Of a stretch of 64,000 nt of DNA, positions 8,704 through 18,504 are shown in pieces. The DNA lies in contig NZ_JARWSK010000009.1 in the NCBI RefSeq assembly GCF_031081985.1, forward strand, positions 62,001-126,000, in the 5' to 3' direction. Within the stretch, counting starts at the first letter, position 1; each line of letters starts with the position of its first letter. The notes beneath the pieces were generated by a model. The model was not told the origin of the DNA and did no database searches. It saw only the letters and a program-made list of their open reading frames with translations. Made by a program: the position numbers and the translations under genes. Source of the DNA: Komagataeibacter xylinus (GTDB taxonomy: Bacteria; Pseudomonadota; Alphaproteobacteria; Acetobacterales; Acetobacteraceae).

Positions 8704-10794
8704 TCAGGAAAGAAAACCGATCTTTCGGTTGCCCTCGCGGCCTGCGGTTTCCGTGCGCAGGCGCTCGAGCAGGTCGTCGGGCGTGGGGTTTTCATCGAGC
8801 AGCCGCGCCCGGCGCAGCACCAGCGCAAAGTCGGAGGGCACAAGCGTGTGCAGGTGCCGCAGGGCAGCGGGCGCTTCCTGCCCGAAAAAGCGCGAGAACG
8901 CATGCGCCGCCTGCACCGTGTTCAGGTAGCCAAAGCGCGCGCGGAACAGGAAGCGCCGCATGCTGGCCGGGTCCAGCTTTTCCACCAGGTTGGTGGTGCA
9001 GGCGAATGGCAGCGGGTGCTGCTCCATCCAGGTCAGCATCTCGTTGACCTGGCTGATCTCCCATGACCGCTCGGCGGAGCGACGGTCGCCCAGCAGGCTG
9101 TCGGCTTCGTCAATGATCAGGAAGGCCCCGCTGTCGCACGCCTCGGCAAAGGCTGCGGCAATCTGCTGCTCGCTCTGGCCCACATATTTGTCCAAAAGGT
9201 CGGAGGCGCGCTTTTGCAGCACTGGCATGTCCATCTCGGCGGCGAGGTGGCGGGCATAGGCACTCTTGCCCGAACCCGGCGGCCCGGACAGCAGCAGCGA
9301 GACCGCACGGGGTGCCCCGGGGCGGGCAAGGCGTTTTGTCAGCGCCTGCAGGTCGCAATCGGCGTTGATGAGGGTCGCGTCATAATCCGTCACGTCGGGC
9401 TGCGATGGCATGGGCATCTGCCCGCCCGCGGCGGCGCGCGCAATGCCGGTGGCGATCAGGCTGGCCATGCCCGAATCGCCGCCTGCAAGGTGGGTGGAGC
9501 GCAGGGCGTTGCGAAAGATGCCCGGCGCTGCCGGTATGGTGCGCGCAAGGTCGGCCGCATCCTGCGGGGCGAGGGCCACTTTCTCCTCACGCGCCATGTC
9601 CTGCCACAGCCGCGTGCGCACGCTGATGCCGGGCTGGCGCACCTCGATGCACAGCGCCATGCGCCGGGCAATGGCGGGGCCGAGGGTATCAAGGTCGTTG
9701 GCGGTCCAGATGACCGGCGTGCCCCCCTGCTCAAGCAGGCGGTGGAAGAACACGCGGCTGTAGGATTGCGGCGCGTCGAACAGGCTGGAGGTGAACAGGT
9801 CCTCCGCTTCATCGAACAGAAGGATGGACTCGGTGTTGCGCAGCAGGCGCGTGCTGCACCGCAGGTCGGCGAGGCGCTCATGGCGCGAGGGTTCATCGCC
9901 CGCGCTGTCGGCCTCGCCCACGGGGTACAGCGTGGCCCCGATATGCCGCGCAAGGGTGGCTGCGAACTCGGTCTTGCCGGTGCCCGGCGGCCCATAAAGC
10001 AGGATGTTGATGCCGCTGGCATGGGTGGCCACCGCTGCCTTGAGCAGCTTTGCCGCAATCTCGGCCTGCTGGCCCAGATGGGCAAAGGCCTCCCACGGCA
10101 GGGTGGCGGTGCGGGGCTGGCCGAGCAGCATGGAGCGGATATCGCCCACCACGCTGGCGCGGCGGTTCATCAGCGCCATCAGCCGGGGCAGGAGCGTGAT
10201 GTCGCCGTCCTCGTCCACGGTCATCAGCCCGCTCATGCGCAACTGACCATCAGGCGCGAGGGCGGTGGCGATGTCATCCTCCTCCTGGCCGAGCAGCAGG
10301 TGCAGCAGCGGAATGTCCTCGCACAGGAACGGCCCGCGCGAGCGGTTCTCGCACAGATCATCCCATAACTGCTCGAAATGCCCGTTCAGGCGGTAGCACA
10401 TGGCAAGGCCGAGCACCTCGCTGGCCACACTGCCAAGGCCGGTGGCGTGGCTGAGTTCATCAAGCCAGGCATCCACGTAGCCCCGGTCGTTCATGTGCTG
10501 GAGGCGGATTTCCTCCAGCGCATGGCCCAGGCGCTTCCATTCCGTGGCGGTGGGTGGGTTCTCGCCATCATGGCGGGGGGCGGCGGGCAGGTCCTTGTCG
10601 GACAGGCCAAGATCGGGCTGGGCCTGTACCACGCAGCGCACGAGGGCACCGGCATCACGCGATCCGCGATGGATCGACCCATGCAGCACGCACAGCATTT
10701 CCAGCAGGCGGCGTGTCTCGCCGCGCACGCGCGGCGAGCGGGGCTGTACCGTCCTGCGGCGGGGTGCCGGTCGTCTGCTCTTGGCCAATGCCAT
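8704..10794 (-). CDS. Tandem-AAA family ATPase
   Basis: A 696-aa protein with two different AAA+ modules after a roughly 260-residue helical N-terminal region with a very basic start. Module 1 has Walker A GPPGTGKTEFA and Walker B SILLFDEAEDLF; module 2 has GPPGSGKSAYARHLA, LIIDEADSLL, the sensor-1 region CTTNL and RRFLFR. Both look catalytically competent. No protease or DNA-binding domain is visible, so a remodelling role is inferred only. The unknown 331-aa gene lies 102 bases upstream on the same strand and is a candidate partner. Confidence 0.85.
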   Translation of the reverse strand: MALAKSRRPAPRRRTVQPRSPRVRGETRRLLEMLCVLHGSIHRGSRDAGALVRCVVQAQPDLGLSDKDLPAAPRHDGENPPTATEWKRLGHALEEIRLQHMNDRGYVDAWLDELSHATGLGSVASEVLGLAMCYRLNGHFEQLWDDLCENRSRGPFLCEDIPLLHLLLGQEEDDIATALAPDGQLRMSGLMTVDEDGDITLLPRLMALMNRRASVVGDIRSMLLGQPRTATLPWEAFAHLGQQAEIAAKLLKAAVATHASGINILLYGPPGTGKTEFAATLARHIGATLYPVGEADSAGDEPSRHERLADLRCSTRLLRNTESILLFDEAEDLFTSSLFDAPQSYSRVFFHRLLEQGGTPVIWTANDLDTLGPAIARRMALCIEVRQPGISVRTRLWQDMAREEKVALAPQDAADLARTIPAAPGIFRNALRSTHLAGGDSGMASLIATGIARAAAGGQMPMPSQPDVTDYDATLINADCDLQALTKRLARPGAPRAVSLLLSGPPGSGKSAYARHLAAEMDMPVLQKRASDLLDKYVGQSEQQIAAAFAEACDSGAFLIIDEADSLLGDRRSAERSWEISQVNEMLTWMEQHPLPFACTTNLVEKLDPASMRRFLFRARFGYLNTVQAAHAFSRFFGQEAPAALRHLHTLVPSDFALVLRRARLLDENPTPDDLLERLRTETAGREGNRKIGFLS

Positions 10795-10896
10795 ATATCG
10801 GGTCTCCTGCTATTCCTGCTGAATATAGGGAGTGCAGGCCCGGATGTCGTGGGGGGAGAAGAATATGTTTTCGCCTCCCCCCGGTCTTACGGCCTC

Positions 10897-11892
10897 TTAT
10901 CGTCCGCCCGAGAGGGCGAAGCCGGTTTCAACCCGGTTGAGCATGGCCACGAGTTCCGCCTGGCGCAGCGGGTCGGTGCCGGTGGTGACATGGGCATGCG
11001 CGCGGCGCTTGAGGCTGTCGACCATGTTGGGGTTGACCGGGTGCCCGTCGCCCTGGTGCAGGAGTTCGGCCAGGCTCAGCCCCTGCTCATGGGCTGCATG
11101 GGCCACGGCAAAGGCCATGTGGTTGACGATGTTCTCGAACGCAAAGCGCCCGAAACGCGACTGGCACTGGCTGAACTGCTCGAGGGCGCGCGCATAGCGC
11201 GCCACGGGATCGGCCTGCCCCACGATGTGGAAGTGCCGGGCATGGTGGCGGGCGGCCTGGATGTGCTCCTCGCGCGCCTGATCCCATTCGCCAATGGCGG
11301 CGCATTCCGTCTCGATCAGGCAGTGCAGCGCGCGGGCGTTGAGGCTGGCGGCGATGAAATCCGCATGGGTGATGTCGTTCCACGCCAGTGGCTGGCCGGG
11401 GCGCTGCATGGCGAAGCGGAAGCCCCGATGCCCGTCGATGCCGTACACGATGGTGGTGTTGCCACGATAGAGCGGGTCGGTGCCGGTCACCATGATGTGG
11501 CCGCTATCGGCGCGGTGCATGTAATGCTGCCATGTCATGACATCGAGCAGCGTCTCGTCATCCACGTGCCGTGCGGTATGGCGGTGGGCGTGCGCCATGA
11601 AATTGGGCGCTGACAGCCCCGTTACGGCGCGGGGCGAGAAATCGACCTGCCACCACACGCAGGCCCTGAGCAGGTGAAAGGCCAGCGAATCACGCAGTTG
11701 CGCCAGCGCGTCATCCTCGGTGGCGAGGCTGTCGCGTTCGGCATCGCACAGGGCTTTTACGGCCCCGAAGCGGCTGGCCAGCAGGTCAAGCTGCCGGGCC
11801 ACGGGCTGCCAGGGGTCGAAATAGCTTACCAGGCATTCGGGGCGGGAATGCTGCAGATGCCAGGCAGCCATGGCGGTACGTGTTTCACGCAT
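10897..11892 (-). CDS. Protein of unknown function upstream of AAA ATPase
   Basis: A 331-aa protein, mostly helical, rich in His and Trp, without signal peptide or membrane segment. The ATG at 11892 has AAGGA eight bases upstream; a longer reading to 12006 lacks a ribosome site. I recognise no family. Its strand and position directly before the tandem-AAA ATPase suggest a shared transcript, and the ATPase's lack of an obvious substrate domain makes this protein a candidate client or adaptor. Confidence 0.65.
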   Translation of the reverse strand: MRETRTAMAAWHLQHSRPECLVSYFDPWQPVARQLDLLASRFGAVKALCDAERDSLATEDDALAQLRDSLAFHLLRACVWWQVDFSPRAVTGLSAPNFMAHAHRHTARHVDDETLLDVMTWQHYMHRADSGHIMVTGTDPLYRGNTTIVYGIDGHRGFRFAMQRPGQPLAWNDITHADFIAASLNARALHCLIETECAAIGEWDQAREEHIQAARHHARHFHIVGQADPVARYARALEQFSQCQSRFGRFAFENIVNHMAFAVAHAAHEQGLSLAELLHQGDGHPVNPNMVDSLKRRAHAHVTTGTDPLRQAELVAMLNRVETGFALSGGR

Positions 11893-12310
11893 CGGACGGT
11901 CCTTGAAGTATCTGTGGCCAGAACGGTTGGTACTGGTGGTGGAGCGGGCAGGAGGGGCCTGCGCCGCGTGGAACCATGCGCCACAGTCGATGGGGGCGGG
12001 CCACATGGGGGGCTACGGCATGCGCCTTGTTATGGAGTGAGGCCTGCAGGGTGGATCGTTTAATGCCGTATTGATGTATATCATAGGCATATTATGTGAT
12101 AATAGTAATTAATATCATATTAAATCCAGGACAGGTTTCTCCCCGGTCGAACGGATAGGTCTCTTTCAGTTCTGTAAATCAACGGTGTGGCGCGTGCTGT
12201 GGTTCCGACCGGATCGGGCGCGCGCCCGATCGAGGCGGGCTGGGGATTTGCCAAGACCGATGGGCTGCAATATCCAGATATCATCATAATGCAACGGATA
12301 TGGCAGGAAA
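11893..12310. other. Intergenic region between divergent genes, promoter region of panB
   Basis: About 420 bases without a gene. The section 12061-12130 is strikingly AT-rich and is likely promoter DNA. A perfect 20-base palindrome lies at 12212-12231, 80 bases before panB. Confidence 0.5.
12212..12231. promoter_or_regulatory. Perfect 20-base GC-rich palindrome upstream of panB
   Basis: The half-site GATCGGGCGC is followed directly by its reverse complement. There is no T-run, so it is not a terminator. It could be an operator or an RNA hairpin in the panB leader. No known regulator is assigned. Confidence 0.35.
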
Positions 12311-13150
12311 ATGGCAGGCATGGGCAAGGGCGAACAGCCCCGGCGGCGGACCATCCGCGATGTGCGCAAGGGCGCGGAACCCGGTGTATGGCTTACGGCC
12401 TATACCGCGCCCATGGCCCGCAGGCTCGATGCGCATGTTGACGTGATGCTGGTGGGGGATTCGCTGGGCATGGTGGTGTACGGCATGCCCGATACGCTGG
12501 CCGTGAGCATGGACATGATGATTGCCCATGGCGCGGCCGTGGTCCGGGCCTCGCAGCGCGCGCTGGTGGTGGTGGACATGCCTTTTGGCTCCTATCAGGA
12601 ATCACCGCAGCAGGCCTTTCGCAACGCGGCCCGCCTCATGGCTGAAACCGGCTGTGGCGCGGTCAAGCTCGAGGGCGGGGTGGAAATGGCCGAAACCGTG
12701 CGTTTCCTGGCCGAGCGCGGCATTCCCGTTTGCGGGCATGTGGGGCTGATGCCGCAGGCGGTCAACGCCACGGGCGGCTTTCGCACGCAGGGGCGTGACG
12801 AGGCGCAGGCGCGCAAGGTGCGTGATGATGCCCATGCCATTGCGGATGCGGGCGCCTTTGCCGTTGTGCTCGAGGGCACGGTCGAATCCGTCTCGCGCGA
12901 GATCGTGGCCGCCGTGCCGGTGCCGGTCATCGGCATCGGGGCCTCGCCTGCGTGCGATGGGCAGGTGCTGGTGGTCGATGACATGCTGGGCGTGTTCGGC
13001 ACGGACACCCCGCGCTTCGTGCGCCGTTACGCCGATGTGGGCGATGTGATTGACGGCGCCGTGGCCCGCTATGCCGAGGATGTGCGCACCCGCAGCTTTC
13101 CGGGGCCGGAAGAATGTTTTGGCACCCGCCGCGCAGTAACGCCGGGATGA
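12311..13150 (+). CDS. panB: 3-methyl-2-oxobutanoate hydroxymethyltransferase
   Basis: A 279-aa enzyme that transfers a hydroxymethyl group from methylenetetrahydrofolate to 2-oxoisovalerate, giving ketopantoate for pantothenate and CoA. Family blocks are clear: [52 protein letters not shown] and [16 protein letters not shown]. Length matches the family. Its TGA overlaps the ATG of the next gene (ATGA), so the MFS gene is probably translated by coupling. panC is not in the window. Confidence 0.95.
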   Translation: MAGMGKGEQPRRRTIRDVRKGAEPGVWLTAYTAPMARRLDAHVDVMLVGDSLGMVVYGMPDTLAVSMDMMIAHGAAVVRASQRALVVVDMPFGSYQESPQQAFRNAARLMAETGCGAVKLEGGVEMAETVRFLAERGIPVCGHVGLMPQAVNATGGFRTQGRDEAQARKVRDDAHAIADAGAFAVVLEGTVESVSREIVAAVPVPVIGIGASPACDGQVLVVDDMLGVFGTDTPRFVRRYADVGDVIDGAVARYAEDVRTRSFPGPEECFGTRRAVTPG

Positions 13151-14520
13151 TGCGCCCGCCCGCGCCGGTGCCCCCTCCTCCTGCCCTGCGCGTGGGGCTG
13201 AAGGAGATCGTGGCATTTGGCGCGGGTGATGCGGGGTTCAACATCATCTGGGGGCTGATGCTCAGCTACCTTGCGTATTTCTATACCGATATCTGCTTTT
13301 TCCCTGCCCGCATGGTGGGGTTCATGCTGCTTGCAGCACGCGCGGCAAGCCTCGTGACCGATCCCGCCGTGGGGCTGTGGATCGACCGCAGGCCCGCGGG
13401 CCATCAGGCCCTGCCGCTGCTGCGCGGCGGGCTTGTGCCGTTCATGGTGCTGGTGGTGCTGACCTTCGTGCCGCTGCCGCGTGGCTGGCCCATCGTGGCG
13501 CGCGGGCTGTGCGCGGGCATGGCCTATATGGGGCTGTGCGTAAGCTACGGAGTGGTCAATACCGCCTACGGGGTCATGACCAGCCTGATTTCATCCGATC
13601 CCGCCATCCGCCTGCGCCTGGCCACGAGCCGCATGGTGGGGGCAACACTGGGCGGGCTTGTGGTCAGCATGGTCACCCTGCCTGCCGTGGATTTTCTGGG
13701 CCATGGCAACCGGCAGGCGGGCTTTGCCCTGTTCATGATGGTGGTGGCGTGCGTGGTGGGCGCGCTGGTGTGGCTGCCTGCGCGGCTGTGCCACGAGCGG
13801 GTGGCGACGGATTGCGGCGATGCGCCCCCCCGGCAGCTCGTTGTATCACTGCTGGCCAACCGGGCATGGCGGCGGCTGACGGGGGCCATGCTGCTGACCA
13901 TGCTGGGCAGCACCTTCCTGTTCGGCGCGCTGGTCTATGACGTGCGCTACGTTTTGCATGCGGGCGACCACATGGCGGGCTGGCTTTTGGGCATGATGAG
14001 CCTGATGGTGCTGGCCGGGTGCGGGCTTTCCCTGCCCCTGTGCGCCCGGTGGGGCGCAGGTGTGGTCATGCGCTGCGGCACGGTTGCGGCGGGGTGCATC
14101 CTGCTGCTGGCCTATGGGCTGCCTGCGCGGCTGGACCTGACCGGGGCCGGGCTGGGGCTGTTCGGGCTGTGCGTGGGCGTGTGCAACCCGGCCTGTTTCA
14201 CCCTGCTGGCGCACGCCATGCGGCACGAAGGCGGGGCGGATGGCCTGCACACGGTGGGGCTGGGCTGGGCGCTCAATTCCATGGCATCAAAAATGGCATT
14301 TGACGTGGGTGGCAGCCTGCTGGCGGGCGTGCTGGCGGCGGCGGGGCTGGCCAGTGGCGCGGGACATCAGACGGCGCAGGCGCAGGCAGGCATTCATGCG
14401 GGCTGCCTGCTGGTGCCTGCCGTGCTGTACCTGCTGGCGGGCACGGTGGTGCTGCGGGGCCTTGGGGTTCAGAACCCCGTGGCGGCGGTAAACAGCACCG
14501 CAAGTCCGCCGCCCACGTAA
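13147..14520 (+). CDS. MFS transporter, GPH (sugar:cation symporter)-like
   Basis: A 457-aa protein with about 12 hydrophobic segments. The N-terminal [25 protein letters not shown] block and the [10 protein letters not shown] loop are typical of the glycoside-pentoside-hexuronide symporters related to MelB. The start at 13147 overlaps the panB stop; the frame extends upstream inside panB but without a better start. Because of the coupling to panB, a pantothenate-related cargo is possible, though this is inference. Its 3' end overlaps the convergent TonB receptor gene by 52 bases. Confidence 0.8.
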   Translation: MMRPPAPVPPPPALRVGLKEIVAFGAGDAGFNIIWGLMLSYLAYFYTDICFFPARMVGFMLLAARAASLVTDPAVGLWIDRRPAGHQALPLLRGGLVPFMVLVVLTFVPLPRGWPIVARGLCAGMAYMGLCVSYGVVNTAYGVMTSLISSDPAIRLRLATSRMVGATLGGLVVSMVTLPAVDFLGHGNRQAGFALFMMVVACVVGALVWLPARLCHERVATDCGDAPPRQLVVSLLANRAWRRLTGAMLLTMLGSTFLFGALVYDVRYVLHAGDHMAGWLLGMMSLMVLAGCGLSLPLCARWGAGVVMRCGTVAAGCILLLAYGLPARLDLTGAGLGLFGLCVGVCNPACFTLLAHAMRHEGGADGLHTVGLGWALNSMASKMAFDVGGSLLAGVLAAAGLASGAGHQTAQAQAGIHAGCLLVPAVLYLLAGTVVLRGLGVQNPVAAVNSTASPPPT

Positions 14521-16796
14521 TATTGCGGCCCGTCGGCTTTGGTCAGCGTGGGTGTCGCCACGCCGGAGAGGTAATGCTGGTTGGTGATGTTGATGAAGTT
14601 CATGCGGAATTCGGGATGCGAGAAAAACGCGTGGTCATCCATGCGGTAGCCGATGGCGAGGTTGCCCGTGGTGTGGTCAGGCATGCGCTCGTCATTCATG
14701 AAGGTTGAATACTGCCGCCCGGTATAATGCACCGAGGCCAGTCCGAAGAAATGCCCGTCATCATAACTCAGCCCTGCTGATGCCTGCAGCGTCGGGCTTT
14801 CCACCGCTGTCTTGCCACGGGTTGCCAGCGTGCCGGTAGCCGATGGAATGTCGCTATCAATGGTCGCGTGCAGGTATTCGCCGGACAGGTAGGGGGCGAA
14901 GTGGTGCCACGGCCTGAGCCCGATCTCCACATCCACCCCGCGCGAGGTCTGGCCGCCGCCATTGATGGTGGAATCCACCTGCGCGCCATTCACGTTGAGC
15001 AGGGTCTGGATTTCGCGGTTGGTGAAGTCATAGTTGAACAGTGTCAGGCTGCCCACGATCAGGTCGCCATTGTAGCGGTAGCCCAGTTCCTCGGACACGG
15101 AATATTCGTTTTTAAGCTGTGTCGTGGTGCCGCTGGCCGTCACGCCGCCAAACAGCGCGCTTTCATCAGGCGTGCGGAAATTGGTGGTGGTGTTGAAGAA
15201 CACCATATGGCGCGGCGTGATCTGGTAGCGGATGGCGATGCGCGGCAGCGGTGTGGCGCTGTTGCTGCCCGCTGCCGTCTGCACGCCGCCCGATGTGGTG
15301 GTGCCGGTGCGGTCGAGCATCACTTCCTTGAAGCCGACATCGACCATCAGTTTTTTGTGCAGGAAGTGCATCCGGTCGCCGATATAGAGCGCGTTGGTCT
15401 GGGAGATCATGTGGTAGCTGCCCGCATCGACCTGCTGGCCGCTGGCATCAAGCAGGGTGCGGCTGATGCGGTCCACCCAGATATCGGGCGCATAGCCCTG
15501 CGCGTTCACGGCGGTGAAGGGCTGGTGCTCGCTGTCATCGGAGTAGTCGTACCAGTAGCCGAACACGAGGTCATGGTTGCCAAGCTGCCAGTCGAGGGTT
15601 GCGTTGAAGCCCGAGCGGTAGCTGGTCTGGGTCCAGTTCGAGCGCACCACCGTGGCCGCATCCGCCCCGCCTGAAAGCCCGGCATCGCCCAGCGTCGTGC
15701 CGCCGGGGTCGTTGCCGTAGCTCCACTGCGCATAGGGCGTGACCTTGAGGTGCAGCCCGCGTGCCAGTGTAAAGCGCGCGGGGGCGGCAAGGTAGGCAAT
15801 GCGCTCGGGCTGGCGGTACAGCGCCCAGTAATCGGTGCCGCCTGCGGCGTTATTGGGGTTGTAGGTGGCGGCGAGGTTGTTGGCCGCACCATGCACGCCC
15901 TGGGCCTGCCAGTCGGTTTTGTCGACCGGCGGGTAGTAGCTGGCCACCATCGTGTTCCATGTGCCGATCAGCGAGACCCGGTTGCCCTGACCCCATTCGC
16001 GCAGGAACTTGAAGTCGATATGCTGGCGCTCGTCATGGCCCGGCCCGCGCCAGTTATCGGTATAGCCATGCGAGTAGGACACGAAGCCCCGCAGGCCGGT
16101 ATGCCCGATCTGCCCGGTTTCCAGCCGCAGGAACTGGCGGTTGGTGTTGTACGAGCCATAGGACACATCAGCATATCCCCCCGCCCGCATGGACGGATCG
16201 CGGAAGGTCATGCTCATCAGCCCGCCTGCCGCGTTGAGCACGGGGGAGTCAATATCCGCCGAGCCCTGCGCGAGCGAGACGCTCTGGTAATTTTCGGTAT
16301 CGGCAAACTGGCCGGGATAGCCGTTGTAATAGGCAATATCATTGAGCGGCATGCCCTCGAGCACATAGCCCAGCGAATCCCCGCCCAGGCCCCGCACGCT
16401 GATATTGGTCTGTGGTGAAAAGCCCAGCGGGTCGGAGGATGAGACATTGGCGCCGGGCAGCAGGCTGACCATGTCGAACGCCGTGGCACTTGGCGCCTGC
16501 TTGCGCATGAAATCCGTGCCGATGGTGCTGACCGATTTCGCCGCATCCTCCGCCCGGATCAGCCCGCCACCGGGCTCGGTGCCCACCACGCGCTGGCTGG
16601 TCACGGTCAGCCGCTCCACCTTGCCCGTGGCAGGCGGGCGGGGTGGTTTTGTAGCAGCAGGCATGGTGGCGGTGTCATCAGCCGCTGCCATGCCCGGGCC
16701 GAGGCCAAGCAGGGTGCTGAGGGCGAGCGTGAGCACATGCAGGTGGCCCGCGGAGGCGGCGGGGAACACAACGGGGCGGCGAGGTGGGCGCGGCAT
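14469..16796 (-). CDS. TonB-dependent receptor
   Basis: A 775-aa outer membrane receptor: signal peptide (ending near residue 39), then the plug domain (SVSTIGTDFMRKQAPSA through NISVRGLGG and AGGLMSMTF), then a long beta-barrel ending in an aromatic residue (Phe775). A TonB-box-like stretch, RLTVTSQRVV, follows the signal peptide. Ligand is not evident; there is no adjacent periplasmic binding protein or ABC transporter. The gene converges on and overlaps the MFS gene by 52 bases, and is divergent from phoU. Confidence 0.92.
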   Translation of the reverse strand: MPRPPRRPVVFPAASAGHLHVLTLALSTLLGLGPGMAAADDTATMPAATKPPRPPATGKVERLTVTSQRVVGTEPGGGLIRAEDAAKSVSTIGTDFMRKQAPSATAFDMVSLLPGANVSSSDPLGFSPQTNISVRGLGGDSLGYVLEGMPLNDIAYYNGYPGQFADTENYQSVSLAQGSADIDSPVLNAAGGLMSMTFRDPSMRAGGYADVSYGSYNTNRQFLRLETGQIGHTGLRGFVSYSHGYTDNWRGPGHDERQHIDFKFLREWGQGNRVSLIGTWNTMVASYYPPVDKTDWQAQGVHGAANNLAATYNPNNAAGGTDYWALYRQPERIAYLAAPARFTLARGLHLKVTPYAQWSYGNDPGGTTLGDAGLSGGADAATVVRSNWTQTSYRSGFNATLDWQLGNHDLVFGYWYDYSDDSEHQPFTAVNAQGYAPDIWVDRISRTLLDASGQQVDAGSYHMISQTNALYIGDRMHFLHKKLMVDVGFKEVMLDRTGTTTSGGVQTAAGSNSATPLPRIAIRYQITPRHMVFFNTTTNFRTPDESALFGGVTASGTTTQLKNEYSVSEELGYRYNGDLIVGSLTLFNYDFTNREIQTLLNVNGAQVDSTINGGGQTSRGVDVEIGLRPWHHFAPYLSGEYLHATIDSDIPSATGTLATRGKTAVESPTLQASAGLSYDDGHFFGLASVHYTGRQYSTFMNDERMPDHTTGNLAIGYRMDDHAFFSHPEFRMNFINITNQHYLSGVATPTLTKADGPQYYVGGGLAVLFTAATGF

Positions 16797-16972
16797 GGGG
16801 GCGTTCCTGAAAAATATCTTTTTATTTCATTATTCTGTCTCATCCGGGTGGGATATGACATCGTCTTGAACAAATCGGGGACCGATATAGTATAGTCCCG
16901 CAAGGCATCGTAAGCCCTGTTATCGGGCGGGTCGTGCGGAGTGACGCGGGCAGGCAGGCAAAAAGGTTGCGG

Positions 16973-17680
16973 GTGGTGGGACAGGAATCAGCACATATCG
17001 TACGCAGTTACGAGCAGGAACTCGAGCAGTTGCGCTCCATGATGGCGCGCATGGGCGGATTGGTGGAACGCCAGACCTCGCAGGCCGTTGCCGCCATTGC
17101 CGACCGTGACGAGAACGCCGCCGGCATCGCCGCCGACCTCGACCCGCAGGTCGATGCGCTCGAGCGCGATGTAGAGGCGATGGTGATCCGCATCCTCGCC
17201 CTGCGCTCGCCCGTGGCGGGGGATCTGCGCGAAGTGGTCTCCGCACTCAAGATTACCGGCGACATGGAACGCATTGGCGATTGCGCCGCCTCCATCGCGC
17301 GGCGTTCGCTGCGGGCCGAACTGTTGGCCTCGCGCATCTCGCTCAGCGGCCTGCGCAGCATGGGCCGCCTGGTGCAGGACAACCTGCGCCGCGCCATTGA
17401 TGCCATGAGCCAGCGCAACCCCGATCTTGCGCGCGAGGTGTGGCAGTCCGATACGGCGGTGGATGAACTCTACAACGCCATGTTCCGCGAACTCGTGACC
17501 TACATGATGGAAGACCCGCGCAATATCGGGCCCTGCACCCACCTGTTGTTCATTGCCAAGAACCTTGAGCGTATTGGCGACCACGCCACCAACATTGCCG
17601 AGCGCGTGTACTACACCGCCACCGGCGAGATCCTGCCCGTGGTGCGGCCACGCGGCGGGTTTTCGGGCCAGGGAGGCTAG
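16973..17680 (+). CDS. phoU: Phosphate signalling protein PhoU
   Basis: A 235-aa, all-helical protein with the two PhoU repeats. Each carries the metal-binding E/DxxxD signature: TGDMERIGDCAASIARR in the first and AKNLERIGDHATNIAERV in the second. It links the Pst transporter to the PhoR/PhoB response. The GTG at 16973 is chosen because AAAAAGG lies six to seven bases upstream and the product then begins as the family does (HIVRSYEQELEQL); an earlier GTG at 16934 is possible. phoB follows after five bases. Confidence 0.92.
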   Translation: MVGQESAHIVRSYEQELEQLRSMMARMGGLVERQTSQAVAAIADRDENAAGIAADLDPQVDALERDVEAMVIRILALRSPVAGDLREVVSALKITGDMERIGDCAASIARRSLRAELLASRISLSGLRSMGRLVQDNLRRAIDAMSQRNPDLAREVWQSDTAVDELYNAMFRELVTYMMEDPRNIGPCTHLLFIAKNLERIGDHATNIAERVYYTATGEILPVVRPRGGFSGQGG

Positions 17681-17685
17681 ACCCC

Positions 17686-18414
17686 GTGCAGGTTGATCAG
17701 CCGCTCCGCATCCTTGTTGCGGAAGATGACGCCGCCCTGTCCGTCATGCTCACCTACAACCTCGAGGCGGCGGGGCATACGGTCATGCCGGTCGATAACG
17801 GGCTCGATGCGCTGACCGGGGTGACAAGCTGGAAACCCGACCTCGTGTTGCTGGACTGGATGATGCCCGGCCTGTCGGGGGTGGATCTGTGCCGCAGGCT
17901 GCGCATGGCGGCGGCCACGCGCTACCTGCCCATCATCATGCTCACCGCACGCGGCGAGGAGCGCGATTCCATCCACGCGCTCGATACCGGGGCGGATGAC
18001 TACCTCGTCAAGCCCTGCGGCATGGATGTGCTGCATGCCCGCGTGCGCGCGGTGATGCGGCGCAGCGCCGGGCGCGGGGCTGCGGCGGCTGCCGTGGCAG
18101 AGGGCGATGTCCTGACCTTTGCCGATGTCACGATCGACCATGGCGGCCGCCGCGTGTCACGCGCGGGCAGCACCATTGCACTGGGGCCGACGGAATACCG
18201 CATCCTGCTGCATCTCATGCGCCATCCGCGCCGGGTGTTCTCGCGCGCTGAAATTCTGGCCGCCGCGTGGGATGACCGCATCCATGTGGAGGAACGCACG
18301 GTGGACGTGCATATCCGCCGCCTGCGCCTCGCACTCAACGCCACCGGCGGGGCGGACCTGATCCGCACCGTGCGTTCAAGCGGCTACATGCTTGATGACG
18401 GACAGGCGGACTGA
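17686..18414 (+). CDS. phoB: Phosphate regulon response regulator PhoB
   Basis: A 242-aa OmpR-class regulator. The receiver domain shows the acidic pair EDD (residues 12-14), the phospho-acceptor Asp in LVLLDWMMPGLSG, Thr in MLTARGEE and Lys in YLVKPCG. The C-terminal winged helix contains LGPTEYRILLHLM and the recognition segment EERTVDVHIRRLR. The GTG start lies five bases after the phoU stop. The sensor kinase phoR and the pst genes are absent from this locus. Confidence 0.92.
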   Translation: MQVDQPLRILVAEDDAALSVMLTYNLEAAGHTVMPVDNGLDALTGVTSWKPDLVLLDWMMPGLSGVDLCRRLRMAAATRYLPIIMLTARGEERDSIHALDTGADDYLVKPCGMDVLHARVRAVMRRSAGRGAAAAAVAEGDVLTFADVTIDHGGRRVSRAGSTIALGPTEYRILLHLMRHPRRVFSRAEILAAAWDDRIHVEERTVDVHIRRLRLALNATGGADLIRTVRSSGYMLDDGQAD

Positions 18415-18423
18415 AGAAAACCG

Positions 18424-18504
18424 ATAAAATTTTTTGGTGAAGCTTTTTTCAAAAAGCTTCGAAAAATACGTCTTTTTTGGAAAAAAGGCGGCGCCTGAAA
18501 ACGC
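18424..18504. repeat. Two-hairpin intergenic repeat (A then B order)
   Basis: GAAGCTTTTTTCAAAAAGCTTC (A) followed by an imperfect CGTCTTTTTTGGAAAAAAGGCGGCG hairpin (B), framed by AAATTTTTTGG. It fills the gap between convergent phoB and the deformylase-like gene, so it probably terminates both. Confidence 0.8.

Noticed and set aside
9214-11613. Two long plus-strand frames opposite the AAA ATPase and its neighbour
   Set aside because: Antisense shadows in GC-rich DNA; the minus-strand products carry clear Walker motifs.
16866-16896. Possible promoter TTGAAC ... TATAGT before phoU
   Set aside because: Spacing to either TATAGT copy (14 or 19 bases) is off; too weak to list.
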